This document shows, piece after piece, positions 51,308-63,227 of a DNA stretch of 64,000 bases. Made by a program: the position numbers and the translations under genes. The stretch is from positions 114,064,242-114,128,241 of the forward strand of contig BSWB01000006.1 of NCBI GenBank assembly GCA_033239125.1, read 5' to 3'. Position 1 is the stretch's first letter. Every line of letters starts with the position of its first letter. Source of the stretch: Fagopyrum homotropicum. Taxonomy: Eukaryota > Streptophyta > Magnoliopsida > Caryophyllales > Polygonaceae. The notes under the pieces were generated by a model. It was given only the letters and a program-made list of their open reading frames with translations. It made no database searches and was not told the origin of the DNA.

Positions 51308-53293
51308 TGTAACATCCGGAAATTTTATTTCCAGAAGTCGAGGTGTTTCCGACCTTTTCCGCGTCGGCGGCTTATTTCCCGTAGGCACGTTTGCTGAGTA
51401 CGAGTTTTAACGCGGGATGGGGATTCCTTTTACGTTCCGACCTTGGAAAGAGGAGTGAGGGGACAAAGGGGGCTGCTGACCCTTGGGTATTCCCACCACT
51501 TTATCAGCCTCATTATTCCCTCTCTCCATTTCCCCATTTCTCTTTCACATTCTTTTCCCTCTTCAACTTCTCTTCTTCCTTGTTGCTCTCTTCTTCTTTC
51601 TCCTTGGAAGAGTGGTGTGTGGAAGTTGCAACCTTGGAGATCAGGATCCGTTGTCGTAAGTTGTCTCTTCCCCTCTTCATCTTGCTGCTAATTCTTCTCT
51701 TCTCTTCACCTCCATGGCTATGGAGGAAGCTTTTGAAGGGAGATCTAGTAAACCCTTGCATGTCCCTTTCTTTAGCTCGTTTAGGTCACGGGGAGAAAGC
51801 TAAGACATGTGGTGAAGGTTTGGAGAAGGCCCAGCAAGAGAAGGAGGCACTAGGAGCAAAGAAACAGTCGAAGAAACGAACAAGACGAAGTTTCTGCTGC
51901 TCGACCGCGGGGGAGGATCTACAGAGGCACGGGGGCGGATCAAGGCAACCGCAGGGGCGTCGACATGGTTCACTGGGAGCGTCATCTTGCTTCCGCGGCT
52001 GCGTTTTCTTCACCAGTAGGCTCCTCCCTTCCCTTCTCTTCGTTCCTTCCTTAGATCTTGATGATACCTAGTTAGAAGCATGCTTAGGATGGACCTAGGA
52101 CTTGTGAGAATGTCATATAGTGGTTGCTATCCTTGGAGCCCTTATGGCTTGGTGTGAATGGTGATCTTGAGTGTTGAGCATGTTGACCTTCCTAAGCTAG
52201 TTGGTTCTCCTTGGCCGATGTTGTTGATCTTGTCCTTAGGTTGTATAGGCTGTTGTGAGTTCCCCTTGCTTGTTGAGAGTTTCATGAGTACCTTGGACCC
52301 TAGGATGCTTTCCTAGTTTGAGAGTGGAGTGATCTTGCTTAGATAACTAGAATGAAGTCTACGACTTCATGAATGTGAACTTGTGTTGATGAGTGTATTC
52401 ATGTATGAGCAGGTTGTGTACTTCCTCTCTAAGGAAGCTAGAGTGTTGTGAGTTGAGAGACGAGGTAAGTCTCCGGAGTTACTTAGCCATATTTGCTGTA
52501 TTAAATTCATTGTGTGTTTGGCGGTGTGTGTTTTATCGCTTTCGCTATATCAACTAAACCGGTAATAGAACCACCGATATTTATATATATTTTTGGCCCA
52601 AGTGTATGATAACGGGCGGTGACATCATCTGCCTAGCTCTTGCGACGGTCTAGGAAGTTCTCGGCGACTAGCCCGTGCTGGTTAGACGGCGGAGGCATCC
52701 GTACCGTTCCATGCCGGTAATTAGGGACCGAGGCGGGACCACGGTGGTCTCGTGTCATAAAACTAAGTTGAACTAGAACGGGATACGACCTAATAAGTAA
52801 AGATAATAACCAGACTTGTTTTGGAGCATGATTGTGTGATGTATGATGTATGATTGTGTATGTGCCTTCACCATGTCTTTAATGCTTCGAATATAGCTAA
52901 CGGTTTTAAACCGCTTGTGTAGATGCCCCGCAGGTTAGGGACGCCGCTGAGTGAGGTGGAGGAGTGAATAACTGAGGGTCGCCGTACACTATAGGACCGG
53001 GGCGTTTTTGGGATTATTATCGTTATTACTCTTATGTTGGATTATGTTTTGATGTACACTTTCGGATTTATGTATTGTGGAGTTTTTGTGTCGTTTTGAG
53101 GACTCGGCTGAGTTTTCACATTGTATTCTTTACCTTTCCGTCTTGCATACATTATAAACATTTTTGAGTTTTTAAGCCTTTATTTTTGCCATGTTGGAAA
53201 GGTCCGGTGAGATTGTTGTCAGGCAAAGGGTCGGGACCCATTGTGTGGTCTCGCCCGTAGCATTCCGATATCCCGCGGATTCGGGGTGTTACA
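51308..53293 (+). repeat. Solo LTR of a Ty3/gypsy-like element
   Basis: TGTAACATCC...GGGGTGTTACA, 1986 bp, with flanking GTTGT (51303-51307) and GTTAT (53294-53298), a 5-bp duplication with one mismatch. Neither PBS nor PPT adjoins it. These termini are common in chromovirus (Tekay-type) LTRs, so the lineage is a guess. It interrupts an exon of the Ulp1-like gene. The open frames inside it (51391-52071 and its overlaps) are not convincing genes. A related LTR is at 57055. Confidence 0.85.
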
Positions 53294-54830
53294 GTTATTG
53301 AGGAAATTTGTGGGATTTGTTGTTCAAAATACACGGAAAACAATGGAGATGTTCAAGGAGTGGAAGTTGATAAAGCACACGAAGAGGAAGAGGTAAAATA
53401 CACTGCTATTCTTGATGTGTTTTGCATGCATGCACATTCGCTAAGATTTGTGTTATGTTTTGAATCTGTTATAGACATCAAATCCGGAAGAAGTGGGCAA
53501 AGCAAAAGCAATTGTACCAAGGGGAATAGGTTTACTATAAAATAAACCCAGCGACCTTGTCGTATCTCTATATGTTGTACAAATAAAGATCCCTAAGGCA
53601 CCAAATCATAGTTTTGTGGACAAGAAGGAAAGAGAGACATTATATGCTTGGTACCTTGACTAAAAAAAAGGATTATATAATTGGATATCATCATGAAGCA
53701 AATAGGAATCACTTCCAGACTTGACTGAATAAAACTGGATGGTTGTGAGATTATGTAAGTCATTACTAGTCCTACTTTTATCCAAGGATATAATTTGTGG
53801 ATGTTTTTATGGTATGAGCTATGGATATGTTTCTGGTATGAGTTTGTCTCCACAATTTATTTTATGAGTTTATGGTATGATCTGTTGATGTTTTCTGGTA
53901 TAAGTTTTTGGTAAGAGCTTGTTGTATGAGAATCTGGTATGAGTTTGATATGTATGTTTTAATATTATTTTCTTGTATGAGATCTTGTTTTGTTTGTGGT
54001 ATGAGTTTCTAGTATGAGTTTATTGTATGAGATTCTGTTATGATTTTTTGGTGTTAGTAGTTCTCGTATGAGATTGGTGTATGAGTTTGTTGATATGATT
54101 TTTGGTATGAGTTTCTTGTATGAGTCTTATATGAGTTTCTGATATGAGTTTACCGTATGAGTTTCTGGTATTAAATTATTATTTTTGTTCATAATTTAAA
54201 ACAACTTGAAGAATTAATCACGTACTTGAGAAAAGTTGTGATTGAATTCCCCGATATTTATAAAGGCGTTGCCATTCTTCCCAAAAATTTCCAACGTTAT
54301 CTCAACCTGGAGCACTATCGTGATTACTTAGAGATATTAGAGAAAGGGGAAGGCGAGTATGTTTTTGAGGAGGAAATTCATGACTATATATTTGGATTTG
54401 AGCCACCAACCTTCACCAAGGCCTTATATGACATCGATTTCATATACACTACCATGAACCTTGGGGATAAACATTGTATAGCCTTATATGTTGATCTAAC
54501 AAAATGGTGTGTTATTGTTTATGAATCGATCGTCAGTTGTATGTGTGACGAGGACTTGATGAATTTCCTTAAACCATTCCTCATCATGTTTCCCCACCTT
54601 CTAAAATCTCACGGATTATTTGAGAAGTTTGGTGATAACCTCGACAAGCCACTGAGATTTGTTTGCAAGAAAGATGAAGAGGTTCCTCAAAACAACCAAG
54701 GTAAATTATACAATACTACTCATATGTTCCATGCATTGTACATTAATATGTTGGTTTGCAAAATAACTTATATAATGTGGTGTTGCATGGTAGTGGGAGT
54801 TGTGGAGTCTTCACCATCAATAACATTTAG
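53294..54830 (+). pseudogene. Ulp1-like gene, 3' exons with C48 protease domain
   Basis: Continues the exon broken by the solo LTR (IEEICGICCSKYTENNG) to a donor near 53393, then further exons. The protease domain is open from about 54226: DKHCIALYVDLTKWC gives the catalytic His, VYESI stands where Asp is usual (D to E), and VPQNNQ gives the oxyanion Gln. A 93-bp GT-AG intron (54701-54793) then splits the active site, and the last exon reads GSCGVFTINNI with the catalytic Cys codon at 54801-54803 and stop at 54828-54830. C48 proteases cut SUMO-like tags. In MULEs their role is unknown. The solo LTR and the D to E change argue that it is a relic. Confidence 0.72.
53808..54185 (+). repeat. GGTATGA-type intron repeat, plus orientation, second block
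   Basis: More than a dozen variants of TTTCTGGTATGAGTTT within an apparent intron just upstream of the protease exon. Confidence 0.82.
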
Positions 54831-55084
54831 TACTTGTCATCTAGACGAACTAATTTTTCAATGATATGCCAAGACTTTGTGCAATCTTTTAGAGAACAAT
54901 TGTCATTAGTTATATACAATAGGGAGTGTCTCAAACCCTTTGAGTTGCTATGAAACGGGTTATGTTTTGTATATTGAAACATTAACTGTCATTTAGGTTG
55001 TTGTTGTATTGACTCTATTGTACTTGTGTGTTTGTGTAGCTTGAATATGTACATGATAAACAATTTTAACTTGTTGATAACTCA

Positions 55085-55370
55085 AAAACAAATATTTTGG
55101 TATGATGGTTTTCTTACTAGAAATGTTCTTGTTGTGGTTTTCTCATATGATTTATCGTATAAGCTTTGTGATATGAGTTTCTAGTATGGGATTTTGGTTT
55201 GATGGGTTTCATGCATAAGATTATGGTACGATGGTTTCTTTACCAAAAATGTTCCTATTATGATTTTCTGGTATGATTTATTGCATGAGCTTTTTTGGTA
55301 TGAGTTTTTGATATGAAGGGTCTGGTATGATGGGTTTCATGCATGAGATTATGGTATGCGTTTCTTCTTC
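55085..55370 (+). repeat. GGTATGA-type repeat, plus orientation, third block
   Basis: Variants such as GATATGAGTTTCTAGTATGG downstream of the Ulp1 stop. They end where the minus-strand transposase begins. The span 54831-55084 shows no gene. Confidence 0.75.
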
Positions 55371-57030
55371 ATGAACATACACATGGTATCTCCTCAATAT
55401 CGAACTCCTTGCAAGTGCAACTTCTATTCACTAAACAAATAACTTCCTTTTCGTGGTTCCATTGTACCTCAAACAATAACCTTTTTACATCAAGAATGTA
55501 ACAACCACACTTCGACGCCTCCACATATTTAGCTTGTATTAGAGCTTCGACGTTTGGTGTTGCCAAATATGTACTTGACGCAAAATTTTCCCTTCACGTG
55601 GCAAACCATCTACTCATCATCTGTCTAATAACATCAATTAGGGCAAGCACTGTATAATCCCCTCCATAACGCAATACATTATTAATACATTATGCATTGT
55701 TGCTTGTCATTTATAATGTTGCAACGTTTGGTGGGACAAAAAGCTCGGGACCATGCAACAAATCCAATATCGTTCAACAACTCCACAACTACTTCCTTAT
55801 CCTACACATCATTTTCGGGTAAACATGAAGTTATATTCTAGAAAAATTCATGCCAAAAACATAACAGGTATGCATACCTGAAAAAAAAATACTAGAAATA
55901 GAGCACGTATGAAACCATGAATGAGCAGAAAATTTATACCAGAAATATAACATGTATGCATACGAGAAAAAATCATACCAGAACCATCATTAATGAAAGA
56001 TAAGGCACAATACCAGAAACAAAGCACGATTTATACTAGAAACTCACCATATACGCTATACCAAATAGGTAACATGAATGCATACTAAAAAACATATATA
56101 ACAGAATAATGGTTAGTATAAACATACCAACCTTATATATTCGAAAAATTCTACACTTATCCTTTCTGTAGCACTTAGAAGCATGCCAGAACATTTGTTG
56201 AACTATACTCTTGATGAAAATTTTCTTGATGTTACCTCTTAAGTGGTACATGCAAAATCGTGGCGATGCTTTCGTATAGTGCTTAACAATCCCGTTCTTT
56301 ATTGACATATGTATATCAAATACAAACAGTTGTTCCTCGGTGTTAGGAAAAACTTGTGCATGTTAATGAAGAAGAAATCCCACGAGTTGTCACATTCACG
56401 GTCAACAATAGCAAATGCAAGTGGGTATATTTATTGGTATGCATCTTGAGCTGTTGCAAACAATAACACCCCACCATATCGTCCTTTCAAAAAGGTTTCG
56501 TCCACTGAAATAACCTTAAACAACAACAATCACACATTCAATTAGTTTCGGATATACCAAAAATACATAATGAAACTACACAATACCAAAATACTAGAAT
56601 ATTTATACAAACTGCACAATGCCAGAAACTCACCACATATGCATACCTCAAATACTTATTATTGCTCAATACTTGAATCTCAGCAACATATTACTTGAAA
56701 TAAAAAATGAATAACTTATACCACAATTAGAATTTAGACAATAATTTTCTCATTACCGCATACCCTCTGATTGATTGCCGAAAAGCAAAGAACACAGATT
56801 TGAATTTTTTTTCCTCATCCACAAGCGATAAAATAGTGTCCGTATTAACCTCTTCCGATCAATGTAAGTACACTGACACACCCTTGTAGTTCTCCTCATT
56901 TGTTCCTCTTATATTGTCATTCACGGTCTCTTGTGCCTTCCAACATTTTCAATAACTAGCTTCTATACGATGCTCATTTCTCAAGACACCAATAATGGTC
57001 TTAGGATCGAGAAATTTGTGTGTATTAGCA
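55369..57030 (-). pseudogene. MULE transposase, degraded
   Basis: On the minus strand, from the 5' end: a block near 57030-56860 with NEHRIEASY and KCWKAQETVN, usual in the N-terminal half of MURA-type transposases; near 56510-56380 VDETFLKGRYGGVLLFATAQ, a stop, then IYPLAFAIVDRECDNSWDF, which carries the first catalytic Asp of the DDE domain; 56308-56200 with FCMYHLRGNIKK; and 55566-55369 with a SWIM-type zinc motif (CTCKEFDIEEIPCVC, last His lost). A/T-rich introns with the GGTATGA repeat in this gene's own orientation separate the blocks. Stops and the lost His make it inactive. No terminal inverted repeats were found. Confidence 0.82.
55845..56110 (-). repeat. GGTATGA-type intron repeat, minus orientation
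   Basis: Reads TCATACCAGAA, ATACCAGAAAC and similar on plus, so TTCTGGTATGA on minus. A second minus-oriented stretch lies at about 56550-56710. Both sit between transposase coding blocks. Confidence 0.78.
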
Positions 57031-57054
57031 TACCTGAAAATTGAATATGTAATA

Positions 57055-58781
57055 TGTAATGTCCGGAATATTTTATTTCGGATTTCCGAACCAAATTTCA
57101 GTTATCGGACTTACTCGAACAATTTCGGACCTCAACCCGTCTCTCTTTTCATCCTTGCCCGGCCTGATGAGCCCAATATTGTTTTCCCAAACCGGCCGGA
57201 CAAGCCCATCTTCATCCTCCCTTAGTTGGTAGGCGTGTCCAATCTTCTTCTCCTTCAGCAAATGAATCACGATCAATTTGTTACAAATGTAACAAGAAGA
57301 ACGTGCGAGATCTCCGTTGTTCTCCCCCAACCTTCCCTTGCGCTCTTCTACGGATCTCAACGAGAAACCACGCCCAATCAACCAATCTTGATCTCTCTCC
57401 TAAATCGTTGCTCAACGTCTCCTCTTCTCACCACTTAGGCACAACAAAGGAACGTACATAGACCCGTACACATAACTGGCGAGCCCAGAACACAGATTCG
57501 GCAAACCTTACTGCTTTCCATGCGGCACATCAACGAACTTAGCTTCTCCTCTCATCAACTGGAGTATCGCTGCTGCCTGCCGTCATCAATTGTCATCGCC
57601 AAAAGTAAGCGTAAGTTCCTTGTTCCTCTTTTTCAAACTCATTGTACGTTGCGTTTATGATCGGAGTAAGTTTATCGATTTTCCACTTGACTGGTACTCC
57701 ACAGGCTCAACCGGGCTCCTCGCGTAGGATGTTCCGACATCGAGCCAAGACGCCTTGTCCTCTTTAGGGTTGGGTTGCATGTCATCGGTCTACAACTAGG
57801 ATGTATCAGTGCAGTGAGTCGTCTTGGCTTTGCAAGCTTGTGTACATGTGTAGCTTTAGTAGTTCAATGGGTAGAAGGTTAGTAGCTCGATGGATGGGTA
57901 GGAGGAGTGTCAGCATAGATGTGATGCATGGGTAGGTGCTGGAAGGCCTAATGAGTTATATTAAATCAATTTACGACTCTAAGTATAGAGGCTATAACTA
58001 TATGTCTTATAATGGTCAAGTAATGTTAGTTATATATGGATGGATTAGATTAAGCGAGGACTAGTATAGTAGACTCGATTTATGATGGTGAGTGGTTGAG
58101 GTTAATCCTAGTTAGTATCTTAACTTCTTGTTTTATGTAACCTATATATATGTATGACTTTGAGGAAGATTAAGTTGTTGGATTTACTAGAAGCAAGTGG
58201 TTTAGACTGGATACGTCTTGACGTAGATTGGTAGGAAGTTTGAAAGTGGGAGAAAACCGTTCTAAACTCTATAGTACTTCCACATTGGCTTGGGACGTCG
58301 TGTCTTAATCCCTGTAAGGAATTTTTTTGAGGCTTCCTAGGAATCATGAAGCTTCCGGACCTAGGGGTAATATCGCCTTTTTACACCAATAGGACTAGTT
58401 GGTCTTCTTTCCTTATATGATCTTGTCAACTTAGAAGTTAAAGAACTTCTAAGTGTGTGGATATGATATTGATCTAAGTTTGTCTTGTCATAACCAAGTG
58501 TTTGAGATCTTATTCTTGCAGAATCGAGTAGTAGCATTTTTGCGGGACTTTGACTTGATTCAGGTAAGTCCCTTGGACTTACTTAGATGGCTTCTACGTG
58601 TTAGTATGAATGGTGATAGTGGTGTGATCTTTGATTGTTAAACGATTATGGCAAGATAGTATGACCTTATTTATTTTGCGGCCCAAGTGTTTGATTAACG
58701 GGCGGTGACATCAGTGCCCAGTTTTGACATGAGACTAGAAGGTTCTCTCTGACTAGGCCAGACAGGTACACGGTGAGGAGC
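57055..58781 (+). repeat. Ty3/gypsy-like LTR, related to the solo LTR, cut by E
   Basis: Starts TGTAATGTCCGGAATATTTT. Near 58680 it shares GCCCAAGTGT...AACGGGCGGTGACATCA with 52593-52628 of the solo LTR. It ends where element E begins and should resume after E beyond the window. It interrupts the MULE transposase at its 5' side. No convincing ORF is present. Confidence 0.75.
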
Positions 58782-60554
58782 TGATAACATGTATTATAGT
58801 CTATATTTTGGGATTGGTTTAAACGTTTTATCTTCATAAATCTGCATGTATGAATGTATATTCTTTGATTATATTGTTGTTTTGTCTACCTTTACTGGAA
58901 TCGAGGTCTACACCTATTTTCGTTATAATTGTAGGGAAAATGACACATTTTGGACCGAAATGGAGCTAAGGAAGCTAAGGAGTCATTGGAGCTACATTGA
59001 AGAGTTATAAGAAGATCTCATGAAGCATGGAAAAATGATTTAGAAGATTGATTTTGGACCAGATTAGAGAGTTACACATTCAGTTGAGATTCACCTCGAT
59101 CAGCTACAGTATCACCTCGACAGAGGTGATCTTGAGGAGCGTCCGGACCGAGGCGAACTGATGATGGGACAACGAGATCTTTATTTTTGGTTGAGATCTT
59201 CTATTTTTGGAAAGTGAATATCACATATTTTTTGCTGGATTTCTGGAAGGAAGATAATATTATTGGCTGATATATTTTGGAAGATATGGATATATTTTAT
59301 AGGAAATTATCTTTTTAAGATATCTTATCTTTGGAAGATTATTCTCCTATATAAAGGGTTGAATTTTCTACAATTCAACCATCTACGGATCACCATCTTC
59401 GGATCAAGGATTTTTTGGAGGATTTTTAGAAGAGTCTAAAGGAAGCTGAAGGAAGTTTTGAAGGTTGAAGTTCAGGGAAGGAAGGAATCATAATTGAAGT
59501 TGGCTTTGAAGGAGTTTGTAAGATCTTCTTAGTTTGGCTTTTGGTTTTGTTGTCTTTTCTGATTTGTGATTGAGGAACGCTGATTGTTTGTTTGATTCAT
59601 TCAGTTATTGAGACCTTTGTGTTAAGGTTTTCTTGTTTGAATATTTATTCCTTTCATATATATTTGATTATTGTTATCATGATGATTGTTGGCTAAGTTG
59701 TTTATGCGATTCTAGGGTGATCGGCTGAAAGTTGTGTGAAAGACGATGATAGAATGATCTTAATCCCAACAGGACCCTGAAAGCTCGAGCCTTTACCTTA
59801 ACCGTAGAACACCTCGTTCAGTCATTGAACATCTCAACCGGGATGGAATTTAACTGAACGAGGTGAACCTTTCCTGAATCTTATCTGAGTTAAGAGTTTC
59901 TGTTTGCAAAATCCTATCCTTGTTATACCTTTCTTGGTTCAACGCAAGCTAAGGATGAGACCTACCCGGTGATTCCTTTGTTTGTTTACCTAAGATCATG
60001 AGTGTAGGTAATAAAAGTTTATCCTTTATTGGGGTTTGAGTTTGCCTTCATCCCATCTTTGTGAGTTAGCCTGAAACTTACCCGGTAAAGGTTGATTCTA
60101 TTCCCTTGGGAGGTGTGTTGGTTTGAGATTATAATTCCTTTCCTTAGTACCTTGAGACTTACCCGGTAAAAGGATCTTTGGTTTGGGATAGTGAGTAGTG
60201 ACACTTACCCGGTGATCTATTCCCACCTTAGAAACACCTTCCCTTTACAAAGCTCAACTTTGTCCACGTTATCCTTTGAGATCTTGAGACGGAACCACAA
60301 CTGGATGCTTTAATCTCTAGAATCCGCGTTCCCTTTATTTGACTTTTATATCATCTTTGATTGCTTTAGTTTGCTGTTATTAGTTGTTTGATAACCTAAA
60401 TTACCGTACTTTGTTTCACCATAGTCCCTGTGATCGACCCCTGGAATTCTTTCTTTTATCAAAATTGATCCGTACATTGCGGGTTCGCATATTGTTCAAG
60501 CATACTTCTTGGGTTATAAATATTAAAGCTTGCACACACCTTTTGGAGCGAATA
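58782..60554 (+). repeat. 5' LTR of Athila-like element E, CCTCG type
   Basis: TGATAACATG...GAGCGAATA, 1773 bp, clearly related to D's LTR. TATATAAA at 59348-59355. Boxes at 59094-59153. Four GAGACYTACCCGGT-like motifs (near 59957, 60073, 60153 and 60200). Hairpin CCGTACATTGCGG near 60469. The terminal CA has decayed to TA. Confidence 0.92.
59094..59153 (+). promoter_or_regulatory. CCTCG boxes in E's LTR
   Basis: Half site CCTCGA 59094-59099, decayed core CCTCGACAGAGG 59115-59126 (24 bp apart), half site CCGAGG 59148-59153. Same layout as D at 27898-27958. Confidence 0.55.
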
Positions 60555-60560
60555 AGTTTT

Positions 60561-60578
60561 TGGCACCGTTGCCGGGGA
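60561..60578 (+). other. Primer-binding site of E
   Basis: TGGCACCGTTGCCGGGGA, one mismatch from the tRNA-Asp type. Confidence 0.92.
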
Positions 60579-60682
60579 CTTGGTCTAGACCAAGTTCGGT
60601 TTCGGTTGTCTTTCGGGGCTATTGCCCTTGATGCTATTGACTACTTTACTTGAGTGTTTTCGCAGGATCTTTCCTTAGGTTT

Positions 60683-62130
60683 ATGCGAAGAACTCGTGCT
60701 GGAAAGGAAATTTTTCCCTATGATCCCGAACTAGAAAAGACCTATAAGAGAAGATTGAAAGAAGCTAAGATGGCCAATCAAGATAATCACGATCTTGAAG
60801 TCGAATTGAAGGAGGCATTGGAACAGCTACGCCTCAATAAGGAAGAACTACAGCGAGAGAAAGACGAGACTCGCGCTAGAACAGAATGAATTGAAGCAGA
60901 TATGGCTGCTCTAAGGGCCAAGTTTCTGCCTCGACCGATTCCAGATCCTCGACCGAGGCAAGAACCAGTCCCGGTTTCGCCGGACGAGATACATCTACCA
61001 CCTCGGATGCCTATCCGAGATGTTCTTTTTGCTGGAGCTCCACGAACCCTAGGACAGAGGATGGACCCCAATCAGCAAGTCAGGCATCCAGGAGTCAACC
61101 TAGGTGATCCAGCTGAGAATGATTATGAACTTCGACCGCAAGTTCTAACCATGATTCGACAATGTCAATTTGGAGGTTTGGAGAGAGTGTCTTTGCATCA
61201 GCACTTGCAAAATTATGAGATTCTGATGGAGACTTTAAGACCTTCAAGAGTGGAGAATAACAACTACAAGTTGAGCCCTTTCTATTTCTCTTTGAAAGAC
61301 AAGGTGCTTGCTTGGTATCAAGCTCTTCCAGCTGGAAAAATCAACACTTGGGAAGAGATGACAACGGATTTTCTTACTAAGTTCTTTCCCCCTTCTAAGA
61401 CCGCTGAATTGAGGGGAAAGATCAATGCTTTTATTATGAAGGACAAGGAAAGCTTGTCCAAGTCATGGGAGAGATTTAAGGATCTTTTGTTTGATTGCTA
61501 ACATCATGAGATTCCAAAGATCGAGTTGCTGGAAATATACTTCAAGGGATTGGATGAAGATACTCAATTCAAGCTCCAATTACTTTCTGCCGGCACTTTC
61601 ATGGATATGAAAATAGATGAAGCTTGGGATTTCATTGAAAAGAAAGGTTTACACATGGAGAAGTACTCCCATCAAAGAGTTGAAGATGGAGCAAGGAGAG
61701 TTAGCTTCCAAGACACATTATCAAATGGAGCTCAACTCACCTCACTTATCAATGAAGTAAAAGCATTGAAGGAGCTTTTACTAGCTCAAACGAAGAAGGA
61801 GCAAGACGGTGGCTACCAAGGAAGAAACAACTATCAAGGGCCGCGGAACAACAATTACAACAACAACAACAGAAACTCCAACACCAACAATTGGAGATCT
61901 AATCAACAACATTCCGGTAACCCTTATTCTCATGATAATAATGCTCTTAACGTCCCCTCTTCTTCTTCTACTCCATTGAGAAGCCAGGAGCTTGCATCAA
62001 GTTTGTCCCAGCCACCAAAGAAAGATGTTGTGCTGGAGGCAATATTGATCAAGCTCAACGCTATGAAGACATCAATGAATTCATTTCAAAGGCACAAAAA
62101 GCCTTAGAGCAACAATTCTTCAACAAGGCA
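60683..62130 (+). pseudogene. Element E Gag, broken
   Basis: ATG at 60683 (MRRTRAGKEIFPYDPELEKT), after a splice-acceptor-like TTTTCGCAG at 60657-60665. Charged helical segment, then a stop at 60887-60889. The frame resumes at about 60902 with the Retrotrans_gag-like domain ([19 protein letters not shown]), has a nonsense codon at 61499-61501, and resumes at about 61505-62107 with an N-rich tail. No zinc knuckle. It carries CCTCGACCGA boxes at 60929-60940 and 60947-60958, where A and B have a proline/glutamine stretch. It is inactive. Confidence 0.88.
60929..60958 (+). promoter_or_regulatory. CCTCG boxes in E gag
   Basis: Near-core CCTCGACCGATT 60929-60940 and exact core CCTCGACCGAGG 60947-60958, centres 18 bp apart, with a half site CCTCGG near 61003. 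Confidence 0.5.
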
Positions 62131-62136
62131 AATGAA

Positions 62137-63222
62137 GTGCCAAGAGATCCAGGGAAGCTCCCAGCAAGGACAAAGAGCAACCCTAAAGGACAGATTATGG
62201 CCACGACCAGATGCACACATCGGTCGATGTGCCAACCGAGATGGAGCCTCAGAAAGCGAAAGATAAATATGAAGTTTATGTTCCACCTCCTGCTTATACA
62301 CCACCACTTCCATTCCCTCAGTCAAGGGCGAGGGCACATCTAGACAAGCACTTTGGTAAGTTTCTAGATCTTATGAATAAACTACATATTAACATTCTCT
62401 TTCCTTGATTCCATTCTAGGGATGCCCGTCTATGAGAAGTTTCTGAAAGAGATTCTATCAAGGAAGAGGAAGCTGGAGGACTTTGGTGAAGTAAGTATGA
62501 CATCTAGGTCTTTGGAGCTCATTCAAATCATGAAGGAGAAGATGCCACCTAAATTGAGGGATCCCGATTCATTTTGCATTCCCATTCAAGTTGGGGATGT
62601 AACCTATGATGCATTATGTGATCTAGGAGCCATCGTGAGTATCATCCCGCTGGAGCTTTGGGAAAAAGTCGAACTTGGAGAGCCCAAGCCGGTGAAGATG
62701 ACATTATACATGGCGGATCGCTCCATTACCCGTCCTGTGGGTATTTTGGAGGACGTTCCCATCAAGTTAGGTAATTTCTACATACCTATAGACTTTGTTG
62801 TACTTGACATTCCCGCAGATTATCCCATTCCTCTCATTCTCGGAAGACCATTTCTAGCAACTTCGGGTTGCTTGTTGCAATGAAGGGAGAGCCGCTGGAA
62901 GATGACATCTTCAACATCTATGATGAACGAAGAATCTAGAGAATTGGTGAGATCTATCCTTATTAACGATCCTCTTGAAAAAGTTCTTAATTTTAGTTTA
63001 ATGGAGGAAGGTATAGATGTCTCTTGTGATGCAGATATACGGAGCTTAAAAGCATTGAAAACAGATCTAGGAGCTAGATTTGATAAACTAATTCAGGAGA
63101 AGAAAAGCACGTTAGGTTTCGGTCCCAGTTCTAGTACCTCGACCGAGGCACTTCCTGGACCAAGCGAGGTGTTCTTATCTGAAGAACATTTCGGTCACCA
63201 CCTCGGACACCGACCGAGATAG
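62137..63222 (+). pseudogene. Element E protease and linker, broken
   Basis: Proline-rich linker (62211-62408), then a shift, then protease open at 62422-62883 with CDLGAIVSIIP and [12 protein letters not shown] deletion and stop near 62880 remove the sequence up to the SLMEEG motif seen at 62998. The linker to 63222 holds CCTCGACCGAGG at 63137-63148 and half sites at about 63164 and 63201. It is inactive. Confidence 0.85.
63137..63169 (+). promoter_or_regulatory. CCTCG boxes in the protease-RT linker of E
   Basis: Exact core CCTCGACCGAGG 63137-63148 and half site GCGAGG 63164-63169, 24 bp between centres. Same polyprotein position as the boxes of A (3298-3410) and B (10190-10319). Confidence 0.58.
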
Positions 63223-63227
63223 TAAGC

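Noticed and set aside
51391..52071. 226-residue open frame on plus
   Set aside because: It lies wholly within the solo LTR, is composition-driven (Ser/Leu/Phe-rich, then basic), overlaps equally long frames on the other strand and matches no family I know.
50058..54830. Host Ulp1 (SUMO protease) gene
   Set aside because: The neighbouring MULE transposase, the repeat-filled introns shared by both genes, and the D to E change favour a transposon-borne copy. A captured host gene is not fully excluded.
57226..57438. Short plus frame with LLLLQQMNHDQ
   Set aside because: It lies in the LTR starting at 57055, is only about 70 residues long and has no relative in the related solo LTR.
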